Below are positions 11,440 through 23,100 of a stretch of 64,000 bases of DNA, piece by piece (positions within the stretch are counted from its first letter, which is position 1; the number at the start of each line of letters is the position of its first letter). This stretch comes from Dipteris shenzhenensis (Eukaryota; Polypodiophyta; Polypodiopsida; Gleicheniales), in the NCBI GenBank assembly GCA_047967505.1, contig CM106538.1, one strand, 5' to 3'. Made by a program: the position numbers and the translations under genes. The notes under the pieces were generated by a model. That model was given only the letters and a program-made list of their open reading frames with translations. It made no database searches and had not been told where the DNA came from.

Positions 11440-11827
11440 AGGTTTAGGTTTTCTCACATAAGAAAAATAATCTATTAAAACAATAATTCCTGGGAGGTCA
11501 TTGAGGCATAAGTAATTCTTGGGAGGCCATTGAGGCATAAGTAACCATGTGCATGATTTTTACGTAAAAAAAAGCCCTACAAGCCCTAAATTTGACATCA
11601 TGCGTCCAGAGCCCAATTTTTGTAGAAATTAGGCTCTAGTCACACGATGTCAGATTTAGGGTTTGCAAGGGGGTTGCAAAACGTGGGCTCTAGTCACACG
11701 ATGTCAAATTTAGTTTTGCAAGGGGGCTTTTTGCATAAAAATCATGCACATGGTTACTTATGTCTCAATGGCCTCCCATAAATGATTGTTTTAATATATT
11801 ATTTTTCCTCTGTGAGAAAACCCTAAT
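11440..11827. repeat. Foldback repeat, family B, copy 2
   Basis: A second palindrome. GGTTTTCTCACATAAG (11447) pairs with the GAGAAAACC end at 11822, and internal ATTAAAACAAT, GGGAGGCCATTGAG and CCATGTGCATGATTTTTA match between arms. Inner sequence (GACATCATG...AGAGCCC / GGGCTCTAGTCACACGATGT) is related to the centre of copy 1, so the two hairpins share ancestry. Small direct duplications sit inside: 30 bp at about 11487-11548, and GGGCTCTAGTCACACGATGT near 11632 and 11686. Confidence 0.8.
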
Positions 11828-12655
11828 TCTTATTAATTCCTTAAAATTGATGTTTTCTTAAATTATATAATCTTCGGGTTTTGATGTGATATGTTGTTTG
11901 CAGGATATCTTATGGGTCGATGAATATGTTGGACACAAGGCTGGAACCGAAGGGTCTTCTGGTGGGGGGATGGCTTCGATTAGCCACTACATCAACAGAG
12001 TGGCTCAACACATTTTGGTCTTCCATCGACAATTATCATCAAATAAAGCTGAATATTATGAAGTTCAGGGTCCTTAGTCGGATGGTGAAGATGAGGGCCA
12101 TCCGTCCTCTTGCAGATCGTGTTCTTTTGGTTAGGCGTAGTGTAGCTTTTTTATTTCTCAAACACATGATCTGCTCCTCTCCATAACATCATAGCTATCT
12201 ATTGCAGGGCTGGCTGGCGTTACAAATCCCTAGGCTATAGAGAATGAAATTATGCAACCCTCTCTTCTTCAAAGGATCTAAATCAAGCAAGAAGAAGCAT
12301 AGACTAGAGTAACTTGTGCCTTAAAGTGGGTGCTCTTTGTAATACCACTCTATGTCAATAAAGAATACAATTTTCAAATTATTTTCTTGTTTGTTACAGA
12401 ACTTTGTTTCCTTTTGCATGTTAAGTATAATTGAGTATTATTTCCTTTTGCATGTTCAATTGAGATTTGATCTTTATTATTTCATTTTGCATGTAAGTAA
12501 ATTGAGATTGCATGTAAGTAAATTATAGATTGCAAATACAATAAAAATAAATTTGAGATTGCACATACAAAGACAATGCAAAAAAAGACACTTTATTATA
12601 TTAAAAAGAGGTTGATACAAGAGTGATGCACAAAGGTAGAGTACATGAACTCTAA
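11828..12655. other. Intergenic, no gene recognised
   Basis: The plus-strand frame at 11920-12186 has no recognisable domain. Near 12410-12540 short direct repeats (TTTCCTTTTGCATGTT, GCATGTAAGTAAATT) occur. Confidence 0.45.
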
Positions 12656-13082
12656 CTATCGCCCAATAAACTGCATGTCTTTGGTAGTCACAGTGACCCT
12701 TTTCCTATGGATTATACAGCCAACTGGGTTGAGGTCTACTAGGTAGTAGGCCTCAGCTGCATGCTACATGGCAAGCAAGGCGTCTCTGGAAATATGCCAT
12801 GGAGCCTCCACAACTCCATGCCTATAATACCGAGACATGGGGCTATTGTTGAGGTCCTGTATGACCTCGTGTACCACCCTTGTGAAGCTTGCCATCGGGA
12901 TGAGTAGATCAATAGATTTTTGAAACTTTCTGATTTCTCAAAGTGCCACAGTCCCTGTCTTGAACCTGTATCGCCTCACTAGAGGAGGGCCTCTTTGCCC
13001 TTGATGTGAAGGGCCTCTTCCTAGATGTGGAGGGCCTCTTTGCCTTGGACCTAGAGCTGTGAGTCCTCTCCCTCGTGGGCAT
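12656..13082 (-). pseudogene. Centromeric-type histone H3 (CENH3-like) pseudogene
   Basis: CENH3 replaces H3 in centromeric nucleosomes. Read on the minus strand, this relic starts at MPTRERTHSSRSKAKRPS (13082) and has a basic tail with three KRP(S/F)TSR-type repeats. A frame change near 12985 leads into an H3 core: RRYRFKTGTVAL, then a stop (TGA) where H3 has Arg, then EIRKFQKSIDLLIPMASF. LLIP(A/M)ASF is typical of plant CENH3, whereas canonical H3 has LLIRKLPF. After helix alpha-1 (TRVVHEVIQDL), loop 1 is unusually long. Helix alpha-2 (SRDALLAM, stop TAG for Gln, HAAEAYYLVDL) and HRKRVTVTTKDMQF follow, ending at 12656. Plant CENH3 genes have introns and this copy has none, so a retrocopy is likely (inference). 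Two stops plus a frameshift make it non-functional as read. H3 identity is firm; the CENH3 subtype is probable. Confidence 0.8.
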
Positions 13083-13633
13083 GGACACTGATTCTTTGCT
13101 CTTGACTTGGTCCTCTACTCCTCTGTCCTTCGCTAGTTGCTCTTCCTCGTGCTCTTCTCTGTGCTCTTCAACCTTTGACAATATCCTACCAAACCATTCT
13201 CCCCCTTACACAAAAACTTTATTACGTTGTTTAATCCATGGAATTGAGGAGTCTGATAAGTTTGTGGATCTACTAGATATATTTTCCCTTAGAACCACAA
13301 ATCCATATGTGTTTTTCCTTGATTTCAAAGAGCTACTAAATCACTTTCACTTGCTAAGGAGGAATCTTTCCTCTTTAAAAATTGTGCATTCTCTACATCA
13401 ATTTGAAAATGGATATCTACCTTTTTTTTAATTCTGAGGGGCTTGCATGATTTCATACACTTTCCACCTAATATAATATAACATTGGCATCAACAAACAA
13501 TATACAAACATGACATGTTTCAAAAAAGTATGAAACCAAGCAAAAATGAAAACCCCAATTGCATGCAAAATCTAACAATTGAAATCAACAAATTCAAAAA
13601 ACATTTACTTATCATCAAGCACTGTTAAACTAT
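13083..13633. other. Intergenic, no gene recognised
   Basis: Upstream side of the H3 relic. Its minus-strand frame continues to 13181 with an acidic stretch (EEHREEHEEEQ), which may be former leader sequence. The plus-strand frame at 13075-13431 is partly antisense to the relic and has no domain. Confidence 0.45.
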
Positions 13634-14500
13634 GTGAATGAACAATACCTCACAAGGATCTTTGCAGGGAAAATGTGATCAAACTTGTTGTCCTCAATGG
13701 TCCCTCTTGTAATCTAGGATGTTGAAATTGATGGATTTTTCTCCAAAACTAATTATATGCTTCCAAACAACTCCAAATCTATTTCAAACCATCTTCTATA
13801 AAAAACCTCAATAGTAAGAGTGTATCTTTTAAAACAAACAAATCTTTCTTCCTCTTCAAGTCATGTTAAAAGAAAACAACAAAATTACCCAAACAAACTA
13901 TAAATTAGTTGCTTCTTCAAAGTTGCATCATTAAATCTCGTTATTTTCATTGTCTTGCATTGTTCTAAAGGTTTTTGAGAGGTTTTCTCACCTAAATCTC
14001 CATGCAAGTTGCTTTGATAGACCCTGATTTCAGTTGAAAACTAAAAACATTCAAAAACTACATGAATGAATAGTACCTGATTCTTGGAGCAAGGTTCTTT
14101 GAAAGAAAAATGTCATCAGACTTGTCCCTCCCAGTGGTCCCAAATGTAATCTAGGAATGCTGAAGTTGATGGTTCTTGCTTCAAAACAAATTATATGCTC
14201 CCAAACATCTCGACATCTATTTGAAGCAATATTTTGTTGAAAACTAATGATAATAAGAGTGGAAAAGACTCATTTCTCATGAAATTTCTTACAAAACAAA
14301 CAAATCTTTCAATGTTTTCAAACTATGTAATAAAACAAAACAACACAACTACACAAAATGAACTAGGAACTAATTGTTTCTTCAAAGTTACATCATTAAC
14401 AAACAAATCTCATCATAATCACTGTGTTGCATTGTTCCAAAGAGATTCTCACCTGAACCTCCATATAAGCTATCTGGATGGATCCCAAACCTTCACAAAT
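13634..14500. repeat. Direct duplication of about 430 bp (diverged)
   Basis: Copies 13634-14033 and 14061-14500 align along their length. Shared phrases include TGTAATCTAGGA, AATTATATGCT, AAACAAACAAATCTTTC and CATCATTAA, followed by GTTGCATTGTTC-like and TCACCT. The divergence is substantial, so the duplication is old. Non-coding. Confidence 0.75.
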
Positions 14501-15184
14501 GGTTTGAAATCATGCACCCTTAGAGATTGTAGTAGGGCAAGTGACTAGTATTGAGAGAGGAGGCAGTCGATAGAGCGAGAAAGGAAAAGCGAGTAGGCCC
14601 AAAAAAGCGAGCGAGCTTTTCCACAATTTCCTTATCGAGGTACTCAAGGAAACCACTATTTGGGAAGATTCTCGAAAATAAAACTTATGTTACTGTGTGT
14701 AACATTACCAATATTGTGAATTATAGTCTACCTTAAGTTCCAATTGGAGCCATACTCACATTATGCAACAATAGTATGTGGGTTTGAAAGAAACCGAATT
14801 TCCATTCCAAAGAGGATTCCATTACTGATACAACAATTCTTTTGCATTTGAAATGGGTCTTATTGTCAAACTCCTTCAATAATCAAAACAAATGCGTTGC
14901 TTGATATGTTGAACTTAGTAACATAAACATCACTTCACCCATATGCAGGGAAAAAAAAACTGTCTGTAGACTTCATAGCATGGGATTGCATCAACACTTA
15001 TGACATTCAAAATGGTTCTTCTTATTAAAAGTGTTATCAACCATGAAAGAAGTGAATGTTTAAAAATAGTTCACCCATATGTTGAAAACCCCGTGTCATT
15101 TATGACATTCAAAATTGTTCTTGCAACCATCATGTAGTTCCTAGAGATTTTGCCCATACTTCCAACCCCTTCCCTTCAACCACT
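14501..15184. other. Intergenic, no gene recognised
   Basis: No coding, RNA or repeat feature that I can support. Confidence 0.45.
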
Positions 15185-15560
15185 GAGGTATCTAATAGTT
15201 TTATAGAACACTTGAGATATCATCACCTCCTAATATAAAACCATTATTACTATTTGTAGAACACTTGAGATATCATCGCCTCTTAATACAAGACGATTCT
15301 TACTATTTGTAGAACACTTGAGATATCATCACTCCTTCCCTTCAGCCACTAAGAGGTACCTAATACTTTTGTAGAACACTTGAACCATACTATTTGTAGA
15401 ACACTTGAGATATCATCACCTTTTAATACAAAAGCATTCTTACGATTTGTATAACACTTGAGATATCATCACCTCTTAATATAAGACTATTCTTAGTATT
15501 TGTAGATCACTTTAGATATCAGTGCCTCTTAATACAAGACCATTCTTACTATTTGAGAGA
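15185..15560. repeat. 53-bp minisatellite, about 7 copies
   Basis: Unit of the form TATTTGTAGAACACTTGAGA, then TATCATCACCTCTTAATACA, then AGACCATTCTTAC. One copy is interrupted by a duplicated CCTTCCCTTCAGCCACT block near 15333, also present at 15168. Confidence 0.9.
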
Positions 15561-15607
15561 TTAATGGATTAAAGGTTTGAAGCTCATAGGAGACGAAGGA
15601 AGAGAAA

Positions 15608-15772
15608 GTCAGTTTCAACATGAGGACAATAAAACTAATTGGAATATTTTGACTTGTGTATTATACCTTTTTGAAGACTATGAATTTAAGTCAATTTCAA
15701 CATTAGGATGATAAAACTAATTAGAATATTTTGACTTATATATTATATATTTTTGAAGACTCTAAATTTTAA
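15608..15772. repeat. 82-bp tandem duplication (2 copies)
   Basis: Copies at about 15608-15690 and 15691-15772 share GTCARTTTCAACATKAGGA, AATATTTTGACTT and TTTTTGAAGACT. Confidence 0.85.
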
Positions 15773-18049
15773 TGAGGAGAGGCACGCACACTACTTAGTA
15801 AATACACCAATACTACTACTAGCCTATGACTATTAAGCCTAGTAGCACCAGTGTGATTTTAAGCCTTGTATCAGCCTTTTGATAATTTTCTTTCATTGTT
15901 AGTGCAATAGAAATTATTCCTTCTATCAGAAGAATCTTGCCAAATTTATTCAAATTGATGATTTTGTAGTCTACAGCCACTATCCTCTGACTCCCAAAAA
16001 TATATTAAATGTGAGCACCCATTTATCTTGTATGATCAACCCTAGACTATGCTACGATAGGACATTACTAGAACAAAAAAAATATGAATTGATATGGCGA
16101 TGTTCGGTGTGAAATAACCAAATTAAGATTTAATAAAAAAGAAAACAATTAGAATCAATAGGCTATTCAATGGCTCAAATCTGCACAGAAATTATAATGT
16201 GCCTCCCAACTATTATGCATTCCAGCTCCTCATGTTTGACAAGAATGCAAACAATAATGAAATCACATTATCTTTAGTTTCAAAGTAAGCAAAGCACGAA
16301 AACTAAATGAAAACGTATTGGATGAGGAATAGATAGGTATAGATATAGATAGACCTATATATATGCATTCATAGATATAATGATGATTAAAGTTGGACGG
16401 TCATAATAATATTATGTGTACTATCATTGGGATTAGGACTACTATTGGTAATATTGTGTGTAGTAGTAGGAGAACTACCATTAAGGAACACTCTAATAAA
16501 ATTACTAATGGTGGTGACAAAACTACCACTAGTAGTTTGGTAATTACCCCTAACATCTACAACAAATATTTGACGGGTAGCTAGTATTAGGTCAAAAGGC
16601 CCCAATTGTGCTATATTAATGGACCAAAAAAGGGAGTGCTATAGCATCACCTAAGGGTCACTTTTTATCCATGAAAGAAACAAGTCGGTGCAACCTAGGT
16701 CATACAGATCTAGGTCATGTGGAGTGGTTCGCATCTCTTTCCTTGACAAAAAAGTTACACTACCTTTGATAGTAACTATAAAGATTGTTGCCATAGTGCC
16801 GTAGAGTAGCCCCTAGGTTGCACCATCATCCTTTTTTGCATTTGAGCCATTAATTTTGATCCATTGATTTTATGTACAATTATTCTACTATATGTTTACA
16901 TGTCCTTAATAGGATCTTGATATAATCCCTTCCATTGTAAGTACTTTTACTATAAGTTTCACATATCCTTAACAAACCACTAGGCTTCAACACAGATTCA
17001 TTCTTATGTTTCAAGCCTCAAACTCAAACACCCTTGTAAAAGGGATAATGTATTAAAGCTACATTCAATCCATCAAATCTTTTGAATGATAGTTCTATTA
17101 AAAATTCATGTATCATCAATAGGATTTCATCCATTATATGTTCTTAGAAGTAAAGAATGCACAAGTTTCATTTTGAAATGGTTGTCATCAAAAAGTTTAT
17201 TAATGTCTTTAATAGTATGTCTAAAAATTCATGTATCTTCAATATTATTTCTCTCATGTGTTCCAATATCTTCAAAAGGATACCTTTATTTATGTCCAAA
17301 CTTGAGCATTGATTTGTATTTATCAAACACAATTTCACTCCACCTATTCTTTAGAATGAACTTTTTTCGCCAAAAGTGGGCCAAACGTAAGGTCTTTCCA
17401 CATATTCTTAAGAATGAAAATTTTGGCCTTACGTTAGCAAGTCTATGGAATGAGGGTAAGGCCAAAGTCTCTGGTATGGTGCATTATGTCTTGATTAATT
17501 CTTCTTTAGGCTTGAATATTTAATGCATTAATTGCACAACTGTTATTTATGCTTGAGCTTGTAATGTATTAATTTCATGACTTAGGATTTTATGAAGTTA
17601 TATCTAACATGTCCCAAATTTAATGGAAATTAATATCCTACATAACACAACAAAGTATCATCATATCCCTTCCCAAAATCAACGCGACCTAGCAACTCTC
17701 CTGGCATTTTCACTGCCTTGCATTTGAGTTAGCTATGACGAAGAATGTTGCCTAGAGTTACTGTTAGCATGATCTAATTTCATGTATTCCAAAACTTGAG
17801 ACTTGGAGATTCCCATATCACACCAGCGATAGCTATCTTGTCCACTCTCAATGCTAGTAAGGGCTGGGCCCCATAGACCGGTTAAAGAAGTCTTTTTGGA
17901 GGTTCAATTTTTTCCCTCCGTCTTCTGCAGGCCCATGATGAAATAGGATATATTCATCACCCTACATTTAATGCAAGAATTGACACTACTTTTTTTGGAC
18001 CTGACTATGCAGTTTACATCCCAAAATTGGTGCTAAAATTGCAGACTTG
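15773..18049. other. Intergenic, no gene recognised
   Basis: AT-rich. The 145-codon frame at 17086-17523 repeats LKIHVSSI because of a local duplication (17100 and 17222) and has no domain. CTTGGAGATTCCCATATCAC occurs at 17800 and again at 18040 at the entrance of the satellite array. Confidence 0.45.
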
Positions 18050-18382
18050 GAGATTCCCATATCACACCAACGTTAACGTGTTGCCTATTTTAGGCATTCA
18101 GACCTAAAAGTAGCACCCCATATCTTTGGACTTGCATATCCGAATGGGGTCATATCATATATCAAATCGAATGGCAAGATCCAATTTAGATGGTTTTCAT
18201 GTCCATTTTCTCCATCAACTAAAACTATATTCATCAAATAATGTTGTTTACCAATTTTTGGCATACCCCCCCCAAATCAAGACCCCCATTGCAAAGAAAG
18301 GTAAGGAACACAACTGCTTGTTCTTATGCTCATGAGACAACAAAATGCATGAAATAGGCAACCAATGGGGTGCTAATTTTGT

Positions 18383-18436
18383 TGTATGTATGTAAGTATG
18401 TATATATGTATGTATATACATACATATATATCTATA

Positions 18437-18485
<49 letters not shown>

Positions 18486-18522
18486 ATATGTATATGTATA
18501 TGTTGATGCATATATGTATATA
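18383..18522. repeat. Microsatellite in satellite unit 1
   Basis: TATG/TATA tetramers around an uninterrupted (GT)n of about 36 bp (18445-18480). Confidence 0.9.
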
Positions 18523-19105
18523 TTGATGCATAAAATTTTGATATATGGAGAAAATGGACATTAAAACCATGTAAATTGGCTCTTCTCATTCGATTTGATA
18601 TATGACATGATCCCATTTGGATTTGTAAGTCCAAAGATATGGGGTCCTACTTTTAGGGCCTGAATGCCTAAAATAGGCAGCGCGTTAACGCACTACCTAT
18701 TTCATGCATTTAGGCCTCAAAAGTAGGACCCCATTGGCAACACAATGGGGTCCTAGTTTTGAGGCCTAAATGCATGAAATAGATAGCGCGTTAACACGTT
18801 GCCCATATTAGGTATTCAAGCCCTAAAAGTAGTACCCCGTATCTTTGGACTTGCATATCCAAATGGGGTCATGTCATATATTAAATCGAACGGCAAGATC
18901 AAATTTAGATGGTTTTCATGTCCATTTCCTCCATCAACTAAAACTATATTCATCAAATAATGTTGTTGATCAATTTTTGGCATACCCCCCCAAAATCAAG
19001 ACCCCCATTGCAAAGAAAGGTAAAGAACACAAGTGCTTGTTCTTATGCTCATGAGACAACAAAATGCATGACATGGGAAACCAATGGGGTCTTACTTTTG
19101 ATGTT

Positions 19106-19352
<247 letters not shown>

Positions 19353-19827
19353 TGATGCATACAATTTTGATATATGGAAAAAATGGACATGAAAATCATC
19401 TAAATTGGCTCTTGCCGTTTGATTTGATATATGATATGACCCCATTTAGATTTGTAAGTCCAAAGATACGGGGTCCTACTTTTAGGGCCTGAATGCCTAA
19501 AATAGGCAGCGCGTTAACGCGTTGCCTATTTTAGGCATTCAGACCCTAAAAGTAGCACCCCGTATCTTTGGACTTGCATATCTGAATGGGGTCATGTCAT
19601 ATATCAAATCAAATGGCAAGATCCAATTTAGATGGTTTTCATGTCCATTTTCTCCATCAACTTAAACTATATTCATCAAATAATGTTGTTTATCAATTTT
19701 TGGCATACCCCCCCCACAATCAAGACCCCCATTGCAAAGAAAGGTAAGGAACACAAGTGCTTGTTCTTATGCTCATGAGACAACAAAATGCATGAAATAG
19801 GCAACTAATGGGTTCCTAATTTTGCTG

Positions 19828-19883
19828 TATGTATGTAAGTATGTATATATGTATGTATATGCATACATATATATCTATATGTG

Positions 19884-19929
<46 letters not shown>

Positions 19930-19943
19930 TATGTTGATGCATA
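19828..19943. repeat. Microsatellite in satellite unit 3
   Basis: TATG tetramers with a shorter (GT)n of about 30 bp (19891-19920). Confidence 0.9.
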
Positions 19944-20536
19944 TATGTATATATTGATGCATACAATTTTGATATATGGAGAAAATGGACATTAAAACCA
20001 TCTAAATTGGCTCTTGTCGTTCGATTTGATATATGACATGATCCCATTTGGATTTGTAAGTCCAAAGATATGGGGTCCTACTTTTAGGGCCTGAATGCCT
20101 AAAATAGGCAGCGCGTTAACGTGCTACCTATTTCATGCATTTAGGCCTCAAAAGTAGGACCCCATTGGCAACACAATGGGGTCCTAGTTTTGAGGCCTAA
20201 ATGCACGAAATAGACAGCACATTAATGCGCTGCCTATTTTAGGCATTCAGGCCCTAAAAGTAGTACCCTGTATCTTTGGACTGGCATATCCAAATGGGGT
20301 CATGTCATATATCAAATCGAATGGCAAGCTCAATTTAGATAGTTTTCATGTCCATTTTCTCCATCAACTAAAACTATATTCATCAAATAATGTTGTTGAT
20401 CAATTTTTGGCATACCCACCCAAAATCAAGACCCCCATTGCAAAGAAAGGTAAAGAACACAAGTGCTTGTTCTTATGCTCATGAAACAACAAAATGCATG
20501 AAAGGGGAAACCAATGGGGTCTTACTTTTGATGTTT

Positions 20537-20639
20537 GTATGTATGTATGTATGTATATATATGCATGTACATACATACATACATACATACATACATACAT
20601 ACATACATACATACATACATACATACATACATACATACA

Positions 20640-20704
<65 letters not shown>

Positions 20705-20720
20705 GTATATGTTGATGCAT
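20537..20720. repeat. Microsatellite in satellite unit 4
   Basis: About 25 tandem ACAT tetramers (20569-20668) followed by an (AT)n run. The GT tract of the other units is absent, so a different motif expanded at the same site. Confidence 0.9.
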
Positions 20721-21311
20721 ATATGTATATATTGATTCATACAATTTTGATATATGGAGAAAATGGACATGAGAATCATGTAAATTGGCTCTTGCCATTT
20801 GATTTGATATATGACATGACCCCATTTAGATTTGTAAGTCCAAAGATACGGGGTCCTACTTTTAGGGCCTGAATGCCAAAATAGGCAGCGCATTAATGCC
20901 TTGCCTATTTCATGCATTTAGGCCTCAAAAGTAGGACCCCATTGGTGTTGCCAATGGGGTCCTACTTTTGAGGCCTAAATGCATGAAATAGGCAGTGCGT
21001 TAACGTGCTGCCTATTTTAGGCATTCAGACCCTAAAAGTAGCACCCCGTATCTTTGGACTTGCATATCCGAATGGGGTCATGTCATATATCAAATCAAAT
21101 GGCAAGATCCAATTTAGATGGTTTTCATGTCCATTTTCTCCATCAACTAAAACTATATTCATCAAATAATGTTGTTTATCAATTTTTAGCATACCCCCCC
21201 CAAAATCAAGACCCCCATTGCAAAGAAAGGTAAGGAACACAAGTGCTTGTTCTTATGTTCATGAGACAACAAAATGCATGAAATAGGCAACCAATGGGGT
21301 CCTAATTTTGC

Positions 21312-21382
21312 TGTATGTATGTAAGTATGTATATATGTATGTATATACATACATATATATCTATATGTGTATATATGTGTGT

Positions 21383-21414
<32 letters not shown>

Positions 21415-21448
21415 CTGTGTGTGTCTGTACACACACACACACACACAC

Positions 21449-21479
<31 letters not shown>

Positions 21480-21500
21480 TCTATATATATATATAGATAC
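21312..21500. repeat. Microsatellite in satellite unit 5
   Basis: (GT)n interrupted by CTGTGT, then GTAC and (CA)n, making the tract itself a GT/AC inverted repeat around 21429, followed by (TATG)n. Confidence 0.9.
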
Positions 21501-22057
21501 ATACATATGTATACATTGATGCATATCTTGATGTATATATTCATGCATACAGTTTTGATTGATGGAGAAAATAGGCATGAAAACCATCTAAATTGGCTCT
21601 TGCCGTTCGATTTGATATAGGACATGATCCCATTGGGATTTGTAAGTCCAAAGATACGGGGTCCTACTTTTAGGGCCTGAATTCCTGAAATAGGCAGCTT
21701 GTTAATGTGCTACCTATTTCATGCATTTAGGCCTCAAAAGTAGGACCTCATTTGGGTCCTACTTTTGAGGCCTAAATGTATGAAATAGGCAGCGCATTGA
21801 CGCACTGCCTATTTCAGGCATTCAAGCCCTAAAAGTAAGACCCCGTATCTTTGGAATTACAAATCCAAATGGGGTCATGTCATACATCAAATCAAATTGC
21901 AAGAGCCAATTTAGATGTTTTCATGCCTATTTTATCTATTTAATAAAACTATATGCATCAAATAATGTTGGTTATCAATTTTTGGCATACACCTCCAAAA
22001 TCAAGACCCCCATTGGAAAGAAAGGTAAGGAACACAAGTGCTTGTTCTTATGTTCAA

Positions 22058-22147
22058 GAGACATTAAAAAAGAGGCCTGGTAGCCCAAAAATGGCAGCGC
22101 ATCAATGCGCTATCATTTTTGGGTTGCCAAGTCTCTTTTTTGTTGTC
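22058..22147. repeat. Hairpin with GCGCATCAATGCGC core
   Basis: Arms of about 45 bp (GAGACATTAAAAAAGAGGCC / reverse-complement GAGACAACAAAAAAGAGACT) are centred near 22103 on GGCAGCGCATCAATGCGCTA. It closes the satellite array and uses a variant of its core motif. Confidence 0.8.
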
Positions 22148-22150
22148 TCA

Positions 22151-22683
22151 CGAGCATACATATGGAGGTTATTATACAATATAACTAAGAAGTAGTATTG
22201 AAGTAGTTCTACAATTTGGATGCATTAAGAGCATTCATATAGCAAGGAAGAATATAATAATTGAATACTTTTTTTTTCAATACATATTGCTAGTGAGACT
22301 ACCAAAAAGAGGCTCTACCCCTCATGATGTCTCTGGATACAGAATATGAGATTGCTTGATGATTGGATTACAGCTGGAAATGTTGCGTGGGCAAAGCCAC
22401 TATATGCCTCAAGTGTTGGAAATTGATGTATGGCTCAAGTGCTAGAATGTGCAAATTTTGGCCAAAATCAAGACCCCTTAGATTCCATGAGGGCTATCCT
22501 TTTACTACTACACACGTCACCTTTAGTCGAGGGCAGAACCATTCGTCATCATAGGCAGCAGGTTCATGGGACCCCATCCCATGATCCAAGGCATTATTCA
22601 AAGACAAAGTATTTCTGACCATTCCCAAATCGAGTTTGCCAATTCCTAATCTGATTGATTTCATTTACTTGACTTGCAATGCT
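22151..22683. other. Intergenic, no gene recognised
   Basis: No supported feature. AAATCAAGACCCC (22467) echoes the satellite phrase AAATCAAGACCCCCATTG. Confidence 0.45.
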
Positions 22684-22800
22684 TGCAAAGCCCTTGCTTA
22701 AGCTTGAATGAGCCTCTTGATTTTGGGGGTATAATGGTCAAAAATGGCTTAACACACCCAAAATCAAGAGGCTCATTCAAGCTTAAGCAAGGGCTTTGCA
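22684..22800. repeat. Perfect inverted repeat, arms about 45 bp
   Basis: TGCAAAGCCCTTGCTTAAGC through TCTTGATTTTGGG on the left is exactly mirrored on the right up to 22800, with a loop of about 25 nt. It would form a very stable hairpin as DNA or RNA. Confidence 0.9.
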
Positions 22801-22895
22801 GGTCTTGTTTTTGGGTGGCAAAAGCACGAAAAATGACAGCGCATTAATGTGTTGCCATTCTTATGCTTCCCCCTCCAAAAACAAGACCCCCAAGC
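22799..22895. repeat. Adjacent hairpin with GCGCATTAATG core
   Basis: GGTCTTGTTTTTGGGTGG at 22801 pairs with CCCCCTCCAAAAACAAGACC at 22869-22888. The centre is GACAGCGCATTAATGTGTTG, a further variant of the satellite core. Confidence 0.75.
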
Positions 22896-22974
22896 TATTC
22901 ATTGGAGACACCAAAATGAGGGGAAGGATGATGTGAGAAGTAAAGGAGCTGGCCAATGAGGGGAGGGATAGCCT

Positions 22975-23100
22975 TGGAATTGCCAGCAATAAGCATGATG
23001 CAAGGAGGTGAGAAGGCAAAGAAGCAAGGAGGTGAGGAGGTGAGGAAGCAAGGAGGCGAGGAGGCAAGAGGCAATCTTGAAGGGCAACAAGAGGGTTGAG
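22975..23100. repeat. GA-rich imperfect repeat
   Basis: AAGCAAGGAGGTGAGGAGGT modules. It causes the Leu/Pro/Ser-rich minus-strand frames here. Confidence 0.7.

Noticed and set aside
13075-13431. 118-codon plus-strand frame
   Set aside because: Its first third is antisense to the histone H3 relic and the rest has no domain or conserved composition.
15185-15560. Possible CRISPR-like regular repeat
   Set aside because: Units abut without unique spacers, and the context is a plant nuclear genome. It is a minisatellite.
17086-17523. 145-codon open frame
   Set aside because: Composition follows AT-rich DNA, LKIHVSSI repeats because of a local DNA duplication, and no domain is visible.
20390-20872. 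160-codon frame with repeated Tyr-Ile-His-Thr
   Set aside because: It is the translation of an ACAT tetramer microsatellite.
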